DNA from: Gallionella sp.
Lineage (GTDB): Bacteria; Pseudomonadota; Gammaproteobacteria; Burkholderiales; Gallionellaceae
NCBI GenBank assembly: GCA_030652475.1
Contig: JAUSAO010000008.1
Location: 1-56,449, forward strand
Direction of reading: 5' to 3'
Length of the DNA: 56,449 nt
Of the stretch, positions 20,223-29,548 are shown piece after piece; positions within the stretch are counted from its first letter, which is position 1; the number at the start of each line of letters is the position of its first letter. The notes below the pieces were generated by a model. It was not told the origin of the DNA. It made no database searches and saw nothing but the letters and a program-made list of their open reading frames with translations. The translations under genes were made by a program, and so were the position numbers.

Positions 20223-21229
20223 TTTTCCGCCGAGATATTTATTAAGCCGCCATTGTCATTGCCGGTCCAAAGTTCCACTCCTTTAGGCAAGCGGGAAGCG
20301 TGGGCAGTAACTGTGTAATCCGAAAATGCGCGAGGCGAACCAGATGCGCCTTCTCGATAAGCAACCTCAATAATGGCATTTTCTATTTTGCGATCAGGCG
20401 TAGAAAAGTCTAGCAGTCGTTGCGCAGGCGCACAACCGAGCATCGCTTGACGCACACGCTGGGTAGCATCGCTGTCGGTGCCAACGTGTTTGAACACATA
20501 CAGTCCCCGGCAGGACATCACGCCTTTAGAGGCAGAGCGGTCGTGATCCCACATGCCTTTCAGTGCATCCCACAGGTGGCTGAGGTCATCGTCGGAAAAT
20601 TTAGTACCTTGGGCGAGATTGGCGGAAATAAAGCCTTTGGCAACGTAGAGACCGTAGGGAATGAGTGACTTGCGACCCATCGTGCGGAGCGAATCTTCTT
20701 CCTGCTTACCTTCCCATGCTTCGTAATCGGCTTTGGTTTTGGCGCCAGCCACTTTTTCAGCCACAGCCATGCGGGTAATCGAGGCATCTATCGGCAGAAT
20801 TGGGTCAATGGAACGCGAGAAAGCAACCTGTACTGGGCCGCGCACCTGCCCGGCGTTTGGGCCGGTGGACATGACTGCGCCAAAGGTGCGCACATCAAAA
20901 AACTGTTGGCACATCCAGTCGCGGGCATTTCCAACTTGCGCCCTGTTTCCCCCGCCTGCGGGAGCGCCGCCTGTCTCTTCGTGTGCTGCAGTAATCTGTT
21001 TGTTAAGATTGGTCGAATGCTCGATAAAAATGGCATTGGGTGACTGATTACCAAAGGCGATTTGAATGTAGTTACGCACCCGCCGTTTGATAGCCACGTC
21101 GGAAACCAAACCGTGCATGTCTTCCGGGTCAATACGCGGGCTGTTGCCTGCGTCCGGGTCGCCGTTCGGATTGCCATTTTCGCAATCGAAGAGATAGAGG
21201 AATTCGTAACGGTTTTGAATGGCGGTCAT
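20219..21229 (-). CDS. cas7: Cascade backbone protein Cas7 (type I-C, Csd2)
   Basis: 336-aa RNA-binding backbone subunit. The N-terminus [20 protein letters not shown] matches Csd2, and [20 protein letters not shown] and [14 protein letters not shown] follow around residues 105-140. It is somewhat longer than the roughly 290 aa I expect for the family; an extra segment before [14 protein letters not shown] ([19 protein letters not shown]) accounts for part. It overlaps cas8c upstream and the MNT gene downstream by four bases each. Confidence 0.95.
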   Translation of the reverse strand: MTAIQNRYEFLYLFDCENGNPNGDPDAGNSPRIDPEDMHGLVSDVAIKRRVRNYIQIAFGNQSPNAIFIEHSTNLNKQITAAHEETGGAPAGGGNRAQVGNARDWMCQQFFDVRTFGAVMSTGPNAGQVRGPVQVAFSRSIDPILPIDASITRMAVAEKVAGAKTKADYEAWEGKQEEDSLRTMGRKSLIPYGLYVAKGFISANLAQGTKFSDDDLSHLWDALKGMWDHDRSASKGVMSCRGLYVFKHVGTDSDATQRVRQAMLGCAPAQRLLDFSTPDRKIENAIIEVAYREGASGSPRAFSDYTVTAHASRLPKGVELWTGNDNGGLINISAEK

Positions 21230-21624
21230 TTGGTTTCTCCCTGTTCATTGATGATATAAGCGTTGGACTTTTTGCCTCCTCGCAGTGCGGCAAGTTGCTG
21301 GTAATAGCCGAGGGCAAACAACCCTTGGCCGTTAAGGTCGAGTATGCGTGGCGCACCATCACCCAAGCGCCCCATCACATCGGCAATCTGGTTTTCGTAC
21401 CAGTAGGCCAGTCCGCCTTCGAGTTTGCCCAAGTGGTTGCGTGCGTTGCTGACCAAGCGCCCGATAATCAGCCCCGGTGTCTGGCTGGCGGAAGCGTAGT
21501 AGCGTTGCACCACGCCCGCACCCACATCGCCGAGTGCTGCGCGTTGCAGGTTGGCAAGTATAGCGAGCAGCCGCCCGCAGTGGTAAGCGGGTGCGGGGTG
21601 GTCGGGGTTGAGATAGGCAGTCAT
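21226..21624 (-). CDS. cas11c: Internal small subunit Cas11c encoded within cas8c
   Basis: An in-frame ATG at 21624 (Met440 of Cas8c) would give a separate 132-aa protein beginning [21 protein letters not shown] strong ribosome-binding site AAGGAGGT lies at 21634-21641, nine bases before this ATG. In type I-C systems the small subunit is known to be made by internal translation from the 3-prime part of cas8c. The location, size and the Shine-Dalgarno sequence here agree with that. Its existence as a product is inferred. Confidence 0.75.
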   Translation of the reverse strand: MTAYLNPDHPAPAYHCGRLLAILANLQRAALGDVGAGVVQRYYASASQTPGLIIGRLVSNARNHLGKLEGGLAYWYENQIADVMGRLGDGAPRILDLNGQGLFALGYYQQLAALRGGKKSNAYIINEQGETK

Positions 21625-22941
21625 GGTCGTGTTACCTCCTTGGTTGAGTCGAACGAAATAGGCTTTGATGAGACCCATGCGGGCATGGTTGAACGGGGGC
21701 TGGTCTTTATCAACCAGATCGGTGCGGAAGCGCGCCAGTGCTTGCGCCATGATGGGTTGCGGGATGGGCAGACGCTGGATAGCGGCTTTCCAAAGTGTTG
21801 CGGCGGTGGGTGCGGGCAAATCCTTGAGTTCTCGCACCAACGCCCCGCACACCGCCATGAACTTGGGATCATGAGCTAGGCCGTTACCATCGCGCGCAAC
21901 AATAGCCAAGTGATCGAACCAACCTGCCACATTGCTAACAAGTTTCTCGAAACTGCCTTCCATCCAGTCACGCACCATTACGCGACCAGACATGCCCGAG
22001 ATTGTCAGTGCATAGAATTCGTTGTTGACCAGATCAGGCCGCTGACCACTGCGGATAGCATCAAGTAGTTTGCGCGCGGCGATGGCAGCAGAGGCAGCAG
22101 CAACTTCCGGCGGGTCTTGCAGCCAAGGGAGCACATCATCTTCATGCGCCACTTTGCTTTTAAACCAGTGCAGAACAAGACTTTCGCCAAGTCGCTTGCC
22201 ATGATGACGTTTCAGGTGATTCAAAGCATCCACATAGCTTCGCGCCGCTTGATCGGAAACTGCTGCGTTGGCAGATTTCTTTAACCCAAGCGAAGTAAAT
22301 GCGGCCTTATCGAAACCAACTAACGCATCGCCAGCGCCTTGCCCACCGGGCAACCCCATTATTTTTGGATGAGTTTTGGCTGGTATTGTTGTTTCGCCAC
22401 TGGCAAAACAAATCATTGGGTTTTCATCTTGTTCAGCTTCACGGTCATTCAAGCGCCAATGCCGCCACCACGCAAGTATGTCTGGATCATCAAGCGGATC
22501 AAGACCGTCTATTCGCCATTCCAAATTTTCGGTTGGTCCCGCGCGATGAGGCGCTGCCAAAAGTTTCTGGCGTAGCGAGTCCAAACTTGATGTATCGCTG
22601 AGAAAAATCGTCAACGCTCCAAGCATTGGCGACACGACGGAAGCCTCACGAATGCGCTGAACGTAGTAATCGTGGCGCGGCTTGTCGCTATCAGCAGCTT
22701 TCAGCAGTATTGCTGTTTTTAAGTTATCAATCAGGAAGTGAGATTTTCCACCCGACTGCATATCGTGCATCTCTGGGCAATGCCAACGTTCTGCACCATT
22801 TTTTTCATCACCTAATGGCAGTATGCCTAACAGCCTCCCATCTTTTGTTAGTTCAATCCGCCAGCGGATGTCACGAACGGTGAAACCTAATTCGGAAAAA
22901 GGAACGTTAGTATGTGCATAGTCGATGAGCCGGTTCAGCAT
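21226..22941 (-). CDS. cas8c: Cascade large subunit Cas8c (Csd1)
   Basis: 571-aa large subunit of the type I-C effector complex, involved in PAM recognition. The N-terminus [20 protein letters not shown] is close to other Csd1 proteins, and the middle has [20 protein letters not shown]. The C-terminal region from Met440 is the helical small-subunit-like part. It starts inside the end of cas5 (7-base overlap) and its stop overlaps the cas7 start. Nothing seems missing. Confidence 0.95.
   Translation of the reverse strand: MLNRLIDYAHTNVPFSELGFTVRDIRWRIELTKDGRLLGILPLGDEKNGAERWHCPEMHDMQSGGKSHFLIDNLKTAILLKAADSDKPRHDYYVQRIREASVVSPMLGALTIFLSDTSSLDSLRQKLLAAPHRAGPTENLEWRIDGLDPLDDPDILAWWRHWRLNDREAEQDENPMICFASGETTIPAKTHPKIMGLPGGQGAGDALVGFDKAAFTSLGLKKSANAAVSDQAARSYVDALNHLKRHHGKRLGESLVLHWFKSKVAHEDDVLPWLQDPPEVAAASAAIAARKLLDAIRSGQRPDLVNNEFYALTISGMSGRVMVRDWMEGSFEKLVSNVAGWFDHLAIVARDGNGLAHDPKFMAVCGALVRELKDLPAPTAATLWKAAIQRLPIPQPIMAQALARFRTDLVDKDQPPFNHARMGLIKAYFVRLNQGGNTTMTAYLNPDHPAPAYHCGRLLAILANLQRAALGDVGAGVVQRYYASASQTPGLIIGRLVSNARNHLGKLEGGLAYWYENQIADVMGRLGDGAPRILDLNGQGLFALGYYQQLAALRGGKKSNAYIINEQGETK
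21634..21641 (-). promoter_or_regulatory. Internal ribosome-binding site for cas11c
   Basis: AAGGAGGT on the minus strand inside cas8c, followed by nine bases and ATG. It encodes the Gln-Gly-Gly of LNQGGNTTM in the large subunit. Such a near-perfect Shine-Dalgarno within a coding gene at exactly the expected position is strong support for internal initiation. Confidence 0.8.
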
Positions 22942-23684
22942 GATTTCTTCACCTCTGTACTATCAAACGGCGGCACATCCAGCACACCGTTGCGCACATG
23001 CGCATCAAACAACGTAATGAAAGGTTTATCGCCATTGCTCACCTCTTCTTTACGCAAATCAAACACGTCGTAAAGCATGAAACCCAGATGCTGATCCAAG
23101 GCGACAGGTGACTGGACGTTTGCACTTTGCGATTCAACGTATTCAAAAAATGCGGGAAACTCACGGCAGCCGAAATAAGGTTGCTGAAAGCATTTGCCCT
23201 GCTTGGCACGACGCTCAAACTGACTGTTGAATTTGCCGTAGTCGTGTGCAAAACCGGACTTGGGAACGATTTGCGCAGTAATCCGGTAGTGCACGTTTTT
23301 TAGTGCCATGGTTTGGCGTTGGGTGCGCCCCGTGCTTTCATCGTTACTGTCAGCCCAAAGCGGTTCGGGTCGCTCCTTGCCCGACATCCACTTATTGAGC
23401 GTTGCGGTGCCGGGGACACAACCTTTCACCTCGTTACGTCGCAAAGCAATGTAGCGCGGTAGTTGCATCACCTCAATGCGCTTGACCTGCCAGTGAAAAT
23501 AAGGGCGCATGACACTTTCCTTGCCCCGTTTTTCCCGTATGCCGTCCCAGTAGATAGCATCAAAAATTCCGCGCGCAGCCGATGGTGTAATGACCGGGTA
23601 GGAAAACCGCTCGACCTTCATTTCTGGGCGGGTGAAACAGGCGAGATCGCCCCAAACTTCCAATGTGTGTACGCCGTTTGCCAT
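22935..23684 (-). CDS. cas5c: Cas5c (Cas5d) pre-crRNA endonuclease
   Basis: 249-aa RAMP protein which in type I-C replaces Cas6, cutting pre-crRNA at the base of the repeat hairpin and then binding the 5-prime handle. The N-terminus has LEVWGDLACFTRPEMKVERF and ITPSAARGIFDAIYW, and the catalytic-region segment MALKNVHYRITAQIV follows near residue 130. No cas6 is present, as expected. It begins nine bases after cas3 and overlaps cas8c. Confidence 0.95.
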   Translation of the reverse strand: MANGVHTLEVWGDLACFTRPEMKVERFSYPVITPSAARGIFDAIYWDGIREKRGKESVMRPYFHWQVKRIEVMQLPRYIALRRNEVKGCVPGTATLNKWMSGKERPEPLWADSNDESTGRTQRQTMALKNVHYRITAQIVPKSGFAHDYGKFNSQFERRAKQGKCFQQPYFGCREFPAFFEYVESQSANVQSPVALDQHLGFMLYDVFDLRKEEVSNGDKPFITLFDAHVRNGVLDVPPFDSTEVKKSC

Positions 23685-23693
23685 GTGCCCTCC

Positions 23694-25979
23694 TTATGCG
23701 ATAAAAACCTGTTCACCCTTGGGCGCATTCAATCCAAGGATGTTGTCATAGTAATCCCCTTCGAGGAAAAACCATTCATTCGATGTGCCGCCACGACGGA
23801 GTTTGGCCGGGATTGCCCAAGCAGGTGAACCCTTCTTTGTCAGGTAAATACTCACGGCAAGACTCTGAGCGCGGCGCATCCACCCAGCGGAGATGCCTAC
23901 CCGCTCGGCTTCGCTACGCAATGTATCAAACTCTGCCCGCCGTTCCGCCCACGGAACCAAAACTTGAATGGTGTTCTGGTCGATGAGGCGGTAGTGCTTG
24001 GCAACCTCAGGAAAGTCCAGCGCCGTGATCGCTTCATTCAGTAATTTGTTTTGGCTGGCCGGATTGTTCAAGTCATAAAGCCGCCGGTAATAGTCGCGGT
24101 ACAGCGCGGGATCGTTGATGTTCAGATCGCCGTGCAGAGTCAACATCGTTCGTGTGACTTCAGCGGCTTGATAGTAGGCGTGCGTGGGGTAACACCACCG
24201 CAGTTCTTTTTCATCGTTTGGCTCAAACACCACCACCTTGCCCAAGCGACCTTGTTCATTGAGTTTACCTTCACGGTTGCAACGTCCGGCAGCTTGGGCA
24301 ATGGCCTCCAGCGGAGCGAGTGCGCGATAGACCAAGGGGAAGTCGATATCAACGCCTGCTTCGACGCATTGCGTGGAAATCAAACGGCAGGTTTCGCCAG
24401 CTTTGAGCCTTGCTCGCACTTTCTCCAATACATCCCGCCTGTGTTCGGCGCACATGTTGGTGGAGAGGTGGAATAATCCCTCTGTTCCGGTTAGCTCATC
24501 AAGCAGGGCGAGGACGTGCCGCTTGAGATTGACCACACACAAAACCTGCTTTGCACTATCGCTACGCAAGTCGGCGGCTAATTCCGCCCAGCCACGTTTT
24601 TCTCCATTCTTAGGCCATGAGACTTCAACTCGTTTTAATGCGCGAAACATCTCAGCGTGTTCCGGCACAGCTTCGTCGGGTTGCCAGCCCTGCACGGCGT
24701 GCTTTGTCACTGCCGTGTGCAGCGTATCAAAGGCGGGTTGGGTGGCGGTGGCAAAAACCACGCTCGAATGGTAGGTCGATGACAGGTGCGACAGTGCCGC
24801 CAGCGTCGGTACCGCAAGCCCTGACGGCAGGCTCTGCGCTTCGTCAAACAGGATCACCGATTCCATCAGGTTGTGCAGTTTTCGGCAGGAAGATGGGCGG
24901 TTTGAAAACAAGGATTCGAGCAGTTGCACATTGGTGGTCAACACAATCGGTGCATCCCAATTCTCGGATAGCAGACGACGCTGAGATTCGCTTGCGCCTT
25001 CTGCATCACACCGCTCCGCTTCTACCCCTAGACCGGCCAAGCTGTGATGTTCCAGCACAAAGTTGTCCGGAAATAATTTGAATACCTTCCGATATTCGCG
25101 CGCTGTTTGTTCGATGACAGACAGGAACGGCACAGCCAGAACAATGCGTTTCAGGTTATGCCGTGCCGCGTGTTCCAATGCGAACTTGAGCATAGCCAGC
25201 GTCTTGCCAGAACCGGTGGGGGCAGTCAGCGTGAACAAGCCTGGCTGCATTTGTCCTGCAAGCTCCGCCGCATTCCATAGAGCTTCACGCGCCTGCCGTA
25301 CCTCCCTCTGTGCGCCTGTAGCACCGCGTAATGTCGCCATGTGGGTGTCGAGCGCAGCGAGTGCCGCACTGGTATCTAACTTCGGCCCATCAGGACGAGG
25401 ACACTTGCCTTGCGCATCACCCTCGAAGTGCGCCTCGGTGTCGAGAAAATCGGCATCCACCAGACACGAAAAGAGCATCCGCACATCAAGCATGGAAGAA
25501 ACGGCTTGTGCCATTTTTTGGGGTGATAACGCTGTTTGTTCGGGTGCATGGAAGAATAATCCCTCTGCCTCAGCACGCTGTTTGAGTCGCAAGTGGTCGG
25601 CATCACTCAGGGCAAGTCCGAATGGATGGTTTTGCGTGAGACTCTGGGGATTCATCCGGCGTAAAGAATCCCAGTTTTGCAGTCCAACATGATGCCCCTG
25701 AATCGCCAGCGCAGCGGCAATAGCACGATGTTCGTCCAGCGCCACCCACGCCCCCTGTGACCAGTGGTCCAACCCCTGATCTTTACCTTGCAGCCGTGCC
25801 TGAAAGCGGTCGCCATATTTTCCAAGGTCGTGCAACAGTCCGGCCAAGCCAGCTTCATCCGCCCACGATTGGGTGCTGCCAAACCCCTTAGCCCTCTGGC
25901 TTACGCACTCCAAGTGTTCAGCAAGCGAATGCCACTGGGCCGCACGATTGGCACTATGGGCAAAGAAAGGACTTTTCAC
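23694..25979 (-). CDS. cas3: Cas3 HD nuclease-helicase, type I-C
   Basis: 761-aa target-degrading nuclease-helicase. The HD nuclease domain shows LLHDLGKYGDRFQARLQG near residue 50. The SF2 helicase follows with Walker A TAPTGSGKT near residue 255, motif II LFDEAQSLP, motif III FATATQP, motif V STQCVEAGVDIDFP and motif VI AAGRCNREG. Both activities look intact. It is the first cas gene after the WYL regulator gene, with 93 bases between, the likely main promoter site of the operon. Confidence 0.96.
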   Translation of the reverse strand: MKSPFFAHSANRAAQWHSLAEHLECVSQRAKGFGSTQSWADEAGLAGLLHDLGKYGDRFQARLQGKDQGLDHWSQGAWVALDEHRAIAAALAIQGHHVGLQNWDSLRRMNPQSLTQNHPFGLALSDADHLRLKQRAEAEGLFFHAPEQTALSPQKMAQAVSSMLDVRMLFSCLVDADFLDTEAHFEGDAQGKCPRPDGPKLDTSAALAALDTHMATLRGATGAQREVRQAREALWNAAELAGQMQPGLFTLTAPTGSGKTLAMLKFALEHAARHNLKRIVLAVPFLSVIEQTAREYRKVFKLFPDNFVLEHHSLAGLGVEAERCDAEGASESQRRLLSENWDAPIVLTTNVQLLESLFSNRPSSCRKLHNLMESVILFDEAQSLPSGLAVPTLAALSHLSSTYHSSVVFATATQPAFDTLHTAVTKHAVQGWQPDEAVPEHAEMFRALKRVEVSWPKNGEKRGWAELAADLRSDSAKQVLCVVNLKRHVLALLDELTGTEGLFHLSTNMCAEHRRDVLEKVRARLKAGETCRLISTQCVEAGVDIDFPLVYRALAPLEAIAQAAGRCNREGKLNEQGRLGKVVVFEPNDEKELRWCYPTHAYYQAAEVTRTMLTLHGDLNINDPALYRDYYRRLYDLNNPASQNKLLNEAITALDFPEVAKHYRLIDQNTIQVLVPWAERRAEFDTLRSEAERVGISAGWMRRAQSLAVSIYLTKKGSPAWAIPAKLRRGGTSNEWFFLEGDYYDNILGLNAPKGEQVFIA

Positions 25980-26043
25980 CGTTTATTCCTTTTGAACGAT
26001 ATTGCAGTTATCAGGCTGGCTGTCATGCTATCACCCCCACTGT

Positions 26044-26056
26044 CTCAGAATCTGAG
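26044..26056. promoter_or_regulatory. Palindrome upstream of cas3, possible WYL operator
   Basis: CTCAGA-A-TCTGAG lies in the 93-base gap between the WYL gene and cas3. The position is right for an operator controlling the cas operon, and the neighbouring gene encodes a WYL-type DNA-binding protein. The link between the two is inferred. Confidence 0.35.
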
Positions 26057-26072
26057 CCTGTCACCGTTATTT

Positions 26073-27038
26073 TTAGTAATTTTTCAGCGTCTGTTGCAGG
26101 CGCTCGGTGATGGCATGGCGCAGTGTTTCGGGGGCGATAACTTCTACATCAGGCCCGTATTTGAGGATGTCCATCACCAGCTCTCGCGGGTCGGAATAAG
26201 GGATGCGCAGCTCATAGCTGCCGTCATCCAGAAAGCCACCCTGCTGCTGCGGGTGCCAGTGTTCATCGGCCACCCAGCGGGCGCGCTCGGGGGTGAAGCG
26301 CAATATGGCGATGTATTCCGGTTTTCCGGCAAAGATGCCGTAGGAACTCGCGTAATGCGCATCGAGTTCGTTTTCAGGTACGTCGCGACAACGCTGCGGC
26401 AAAACCTTGGCAGCGCTGATGCGTTCGACGGCAAAGCTGCGCAGGGCATTTCTGGTGTGACACCAGGCATCGAGATACCAGTTGTCGCGGTAGTGGATCA
26501 GCCGCTGCGGGGAAACTTCGCGTGTACTGGTTTTATCGTCGCCGCGTGCATGGTAATCAATGTTAAGGCAGTTCCGTTGCAGCAGCGCACCAGCGACCGC
26601 CTGAAAACATTCGGGTTCGACATTGCGTCCTGTCATGCGCAGGATGTGCACACGGTTTGCGACCTCGTTGCTGCCCAGGTGATTTGTCGCCAGGATTTTT
26701 TCGATGCGATCCCGCACCGGACTGAGTTGCGAGTCGAGCAGGCCGGGCTGAACCTGAACCAGCAGGTGCTGCACAGTCAGCAGCGCGTAAAGCTCTGATG
26801 AACTGAACCACAGTCCCGGCAACTCGAAAGATTGACCTTCACCAATCACATAGTGATAGCCGTTGTGCTCACGACTATATTCAAGCGGGGCATCAAAATA
26901 CAGGCGCATTTCTGTGATGATGCGCCTGACCGTGGCGCGCGAGCATTCAAGTTCTTCCTGCAAAACCTTGCAGGATACCGGATGGCGGCGTGAGGAAATG
27001 GCCTGATGCAGTTTATAGATGCGTTGCAGACTGTCCAT
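26073..27038 (-). CDS. WYL-domain transcriptional regulator of the cas locus
   Basis: 321-aa regulator. An N-terminal helix-turn-helix (VSCKVLQEELECSRATVRRI, residues about 21-40) is followed by a WYL domain near residues 140-225, where YRDNWYLDAWCHTRNALRSF contains the Trp-Tyr-Leu. A C-terminal WCX extension covers residues about 235-315. WYL proteins sense nucleic-acid or nucleotide ligands and often control CRISPR or phage-defence operons. It is transcribed in the same direction as cas3 directly upstream. Whether it represses or activates cannot be told from sequence. Confidence 0.88.
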   Translation of the reverse strand: MDSLQRIYKLHQAISSRRHPVSCKVLQEELECSRATVRRIITEMRLYFDAPLEYSREHNGYHYVIGEGQSFELPGLWFSSSELYALLTVQHLLVQVQPGLLDSQLSPVRDRIEKILATNHLGSNEVANRVHILRMTGRNVEPECFQAVAGALLQRNCLNIDYHARGDDKTSTREVSPQRLIHYRDNWYLDAWCHTRNALRSFAVERISAAKVLPQRCRDVPENELDAHYASSYGIFAGKPEYIAILRFTPERARWVADEHWHPQQQGGFLDDGSYELRIPYSDPRELVMDILKYGPDVEVIAPETLRHAITERLQQTLKNY

Positions 27039-27072
27039 AATTCAACTTCCTTACATTGGCCGTAATTAAATC

Positions 27073-27485
27073 AGGTAAACCCCCGGCCATGCCGGGGGAC
27101 TCAGCAAGGTTTGACTGTGTGATACGGTCGCACAGTATTATTCCCTCCCCTTGTACCCGCAAGGGGCATCCCCGCCGAGTGCGGCAGCAAGCTGCTCGCA
27201 CTGGCGTGAAAGGGGAGGGTTAGGGTGGGTCATATGGTCGGAAAGCGCGGCCTTATTTCATTATTCCCTCCCCTTCAAGGGGGAGGGTTAGGGTGGGGAT
27301 GGGTTTTCATCGTGGGTAGATGCCTCAAGCGCAACCCCGCCCCCATCCCAATTGCCCCCTCGCTTCGCTCTCCCCCTCTGCAAGGGGAAGGAGAAAAACT
27401 CAGCCGCTTGGGCTGCTCACGATTTATCAGCGCCTTTGAGGCGCTCACCCAATAAGCCTCCGGCTTTGCCGGAGGTAATTTAATT
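27073..27485. repeat. Composite intergenic repeat, copy A
   Basis: Gene-free stretch between the WYL gene and the ORF6N gene. In order it has a hairpin CCCCCGGCCATGCCGGGGG (27080-27098), the sequence GGTTTGACTGTGTGATAC, CCTCCCC...GGGGAGGGTTAGGGTGGG units (twice), CATCCC...CTCCCCCT...AAGGGGAAGGAGAAA, a GCGCCTTTGAGGCGC hairpin, and CCTCCGGCTTTGCCGGAGG (27457-27475) followed by TAATTTAATT. Copy B at 28224-28515 has the same parts in the same order. I see no coding sequence. Confidence 0.75.
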
Positions 27486-27500
27486 GAAAAGTTGATCGGC

Positions 27501-27911
27501 ATGAATGATGTTGTGAAAATTGAGAATTTGAAAGAAATGATTCTCGATATCAGGGGGCAGAATGTTCTTCTTGATAGCGATGTCGCTCATATCTATGGCG
27601 TAGAGACCAAACGAATCAACGAGGCGGTAAAGAATAATACTGACAAATTTCCTCAAGACTATATGTTTGCAATCAGCGAAGACGAATTCGCAGATTTGCG
27701 GTCGAAATTTTCGACCGCAAAATTTTCTAAGACGAGAGTGAAACCAAAGGCCTTTACTGAAAAAGGTTTGTACATGCTTGCTACCATATTGGAATTGCCT
27801 GCAATGATTGTTCTTGATACTCATATTTGGGTGGATTGGGTAATCAATGGTGAGGCGGCCTTGCCACGTTTTGTTGTCAACGATAGCCGTGATTTGTTTG
27901 GGAAAGATTAA
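27501..27911 (+). pseudogene. Chimeric frame: ORF6N domain, vapC start and ugd tail
   Basis: One open frame of 136 aa from ATG 27501 joins three genes. Residues about 1-97 are an ORF6N DNA-binding domain (LLDSDVAHIYGVETKRINEA, FTEKGLYMLATIL). From ATG 27804 the sequence reads MIVLDTHIWVDWVINGEAAL, the start of a VapC-type PIN toxin with its first Asp. The last 27 bases read SRDLFGKD-stop, the end of a UDP-glucose dehydrogenase gene. The ORF6N protein lacks its usual C-terminus, the PIN part lacks most of its domain, and the whole is probably non-functional as a toxin. Confidence 0.75.
27885..27911 (+). repeat. ugd 3-prime end repeat, copy 1
   Basis: AGCCGTGATTTGTTTGGGAA then AGATTAA encodes SRDLFGKD-stop. 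Matching copies occur at 28191-28217 and, preceded by longer ugd sequence, at 29686-29710. RDLFG(K/R/S)D is the usual C-terminus of UDP-glucose 6-dehydrogenase in proteobacteria. Confidence 0.8.
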
Positions 27912-27917
27912 TAAAAC

Positions 27918-28217
27918 ATGACCACCCTTAAGCTCTTTGAAACCAGGCAAGTCCGTTCCCTGTGGGACGCGGAGCGCGAAGCATGGTTCTTTAGCATCGT
28001 GGACGTGGTGGCTGTGCTGACAGATAGTGCCGATGCCACAGCATATTGGCGTAAGCTCAAACAGCGACTCAAGGCTGAAGGAAATGAAACCGTGACAAAT
28101 TGTCACGGTTTGAGAATGCAAGCACAGGACGGAAAAATGCGTCTTACCGATGTCGCTGATACTGAACAACTCTTGCGACTGGTGCAATCTAGCCGTGATC
28201 TATTTGGGAAAGACTAA
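27918..28217 (+). pseudogene. Truncated BRO-N domain gene ending in the ugd tail
   Basis: 99-aa frame starting MTTLKLFETRQVRSLWDAER, a phage-type BRO-N domain (FSIVDVVAVLTDSADATAYW, LKAEGNETVTNCHGLRM, MRLTDVADTEQLLRLVQS). Full-length relatives continue for 150 or more residues after LLRL(I/V)QS. Here the frame changes abruptly to SRDLFGKD-stop, identical in sense to the preceding chimera and to the end of ugd. The DNA-binding half may still fold, but the gene is truncated. Confidence 0.75.
28191..28217 (+). repeat. ugd 3-prime end repeat, copy 2
   Basis: AGCCGTGATCTATTTGGGAA then AGACTAA. It differs from copy 1 only at silent positions (TTG/CTA for Leu and GAT/GAC for Asp), the pattern of a sequence once kept as coding. 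Confidence 0.8.
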
Positions 28218-28223
28218 TTAAGT

Positions 28224-28515
28224 GAGGTAAACCCCCGGCTTTGCCGGGGGACTAAGTAAGGTTTGACCGTGTGATACCCCCCGGTCGTCACGACTTTGGT
28301 TGCACTTGTTTTGTTCCCTCCCTTTCAAGGGGAGGGCTAGGGTGGGGACGGGTTTGAGTGTAGACGCGAATTTTGGTGTTTACCCCATCCCCCACCCAAC
28401 CTCCCCCTTGAAAGGGGAGGAGAAAATCAGCCGCCTTGGGCGGCCCACGGTTTTATCGGCCCCTTTGAGGGGCTAACAAAAATAAACCCCCGGCTTTGCC
28501 GGGGGTAACTTAATT
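28224..28515. repeat. Composite intergenic repeat, copy B
   Basis: Same order of parts as copy A at 27073-27485: hairpin CCCCCGGCTTTGCCGGGGG (28232-28250), GGTTTGACCGTGTGATAC, CCTCCC...GGGGAGGGCTAGGGTGGGG, CATCCCCCACCCAACCTCCC, AAGGGGAGGAGAAAATCAGC, a GCCCCTTTGAGGGGC hairpin, then the CCCCCGGC hairpin again (28487-28505) and TAACTTAATT. It separates the BRO-N remnant from DUF1016. No gene. Confidence 0.75.
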
Positions 28516-28519
28516 CAGC

Positions 28520-29548
28520 ATGATCGAAATAAACAAAACAATCGGCTATGGAACCCTGCTGACTGAGCTCAAGTCACGCATACACACCGCACAATATGCC
28601 GCCCTGCGTGCCGTCAACAAAGAGCTCATCGCCCTATATTGGGGCATCGGCCAATTGATTGAAGAGCGTCAAACAGCCGAAGGCTGGGGCAAAGCCATTG
28701 TGGAAAGACTATCCACCGACCTGCGCACAGAGTTTGGCGAAAATAGCGGCTTCTCAGGGCGCAATCTCTGGTACATGCGCACCTTTTATCTTGAATACAA
28801 AGATCATCCAAAACTGCAGCCAATGGCTGCAGAAATTGCCTGGACAAAAAACACCCTCATTCTGGACCGCTGCGCCAACCCCTTGCAGCGCGAATTTTAT
28901 CTACGCGCCACCGCACGCTTTGGTTGGACGCGCCGTGTGCTAGACCACCAAATAGACAACCAAACATACGAAAAATACCTACTTAACCAAACCAGCTTTG
29001 ACACCGCCTTGCCGCAAGCCGTGGCAGCACAAGCCAAACTCGCCGTCAAAGATCATTACACCTTTGACTTCCTTGAACTGGCAGAAGCCCATGAAGAGCG
29101 CGAACTTGAAACCGCACTCATCGCAAACGTACAGCGATTCCTCACCGAAATGGGCCCGCACTTCACTTTTGTGGGCAGCCAATACCGCCTAAGCGTAGAG
29201 GGTAACGACTACCACATTGATTTGCTGCTCTATCACCGCGCGTTAAAAAGCTTGATTGCCGTTGAATTGAAAATTGGCGAATTTCAGCCTGAGTACAAAG
29301 GCAAAATGGAGTTTTATCTTGTCGCCCTCAATGAGCAAGTCAAACTGCCAGAAGAAAACGATGCCATCGGCATCATCATTTGCAAGAGCAAGAAAAAAAC
29401 CGTAGTTGAATATGCACTAAAGAACACCACCCAACCCATTGGCATCGCCACCTACAGCCTAACCTCGCACTTGCCGGCGGCCTTGCAGCATTTGCTACCC
29501 AGTGAAGCCGATATTCGAGAACGCTTACAAGGATGGGATGAGCAATGA
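28520..29548 (+). CDS. DUF1016 (YhcG-type) PDDEXK nuclease-domain protein
   Basis: 342-aa protein with an N-terminal DUF1016 helical domain ([20 protein letters not shown]) and a C-terminal PD-(D/E)XK nuclease-like domain. The nuclease core is near residues 230-260: [20 protein letters not shown] then LKIGEF, i.e. D...E-x-K. YhcG-type proteins are common in defence islands and may act on phage or plasmid DNA or RNA; function is not established. Its stop overlaps the ATG of a ugd 3-prime fragment. It looks full-length. Confidence 0.88.
   Translation: MIEINKTIGYGTLLTELKSRIHTAQYAALRAVNKELIALYWGIGQLIEERQTAEGWGKAIVERLSTDLRTEFGENSGFSGRNLWYMRTFYLEYKDHPKLQPMAAEIAWTKNTLILDRCANPLQREFYLRATARFGWTRRVLDHQIDNQTYEKYLLNQTSFDTALPQAVAAQAKLAVKDHYTFDFLELAEAHEERELETALIANVQRFLTEMGPHFTFVGSQYRLSVEGNDYHIDLLLYHRALKSLIAVELKIGEFQPEYKGKMEFYLVALNEQVKLPEENDAIGIIICKSKKKTVVEYALKNTTQPIGIATYSLTSHLPAALQHLLPSEADIRERLQGWDEQ

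Noticed and set aside
26073..27038. Cas6 or another RNA-processing enzyme upstream of cas3
   Set aside because: The protein has a helix-turn-helix and a WYL domain; type I-C uses Cas5c for processing.
27480..28187. 235-codon minus-strand frame opposite the ORF6N and BRO-N remnants
   Set aside because: It is the shadow of the plus-strand domains, which have clear family motifs; the minus translation has none.
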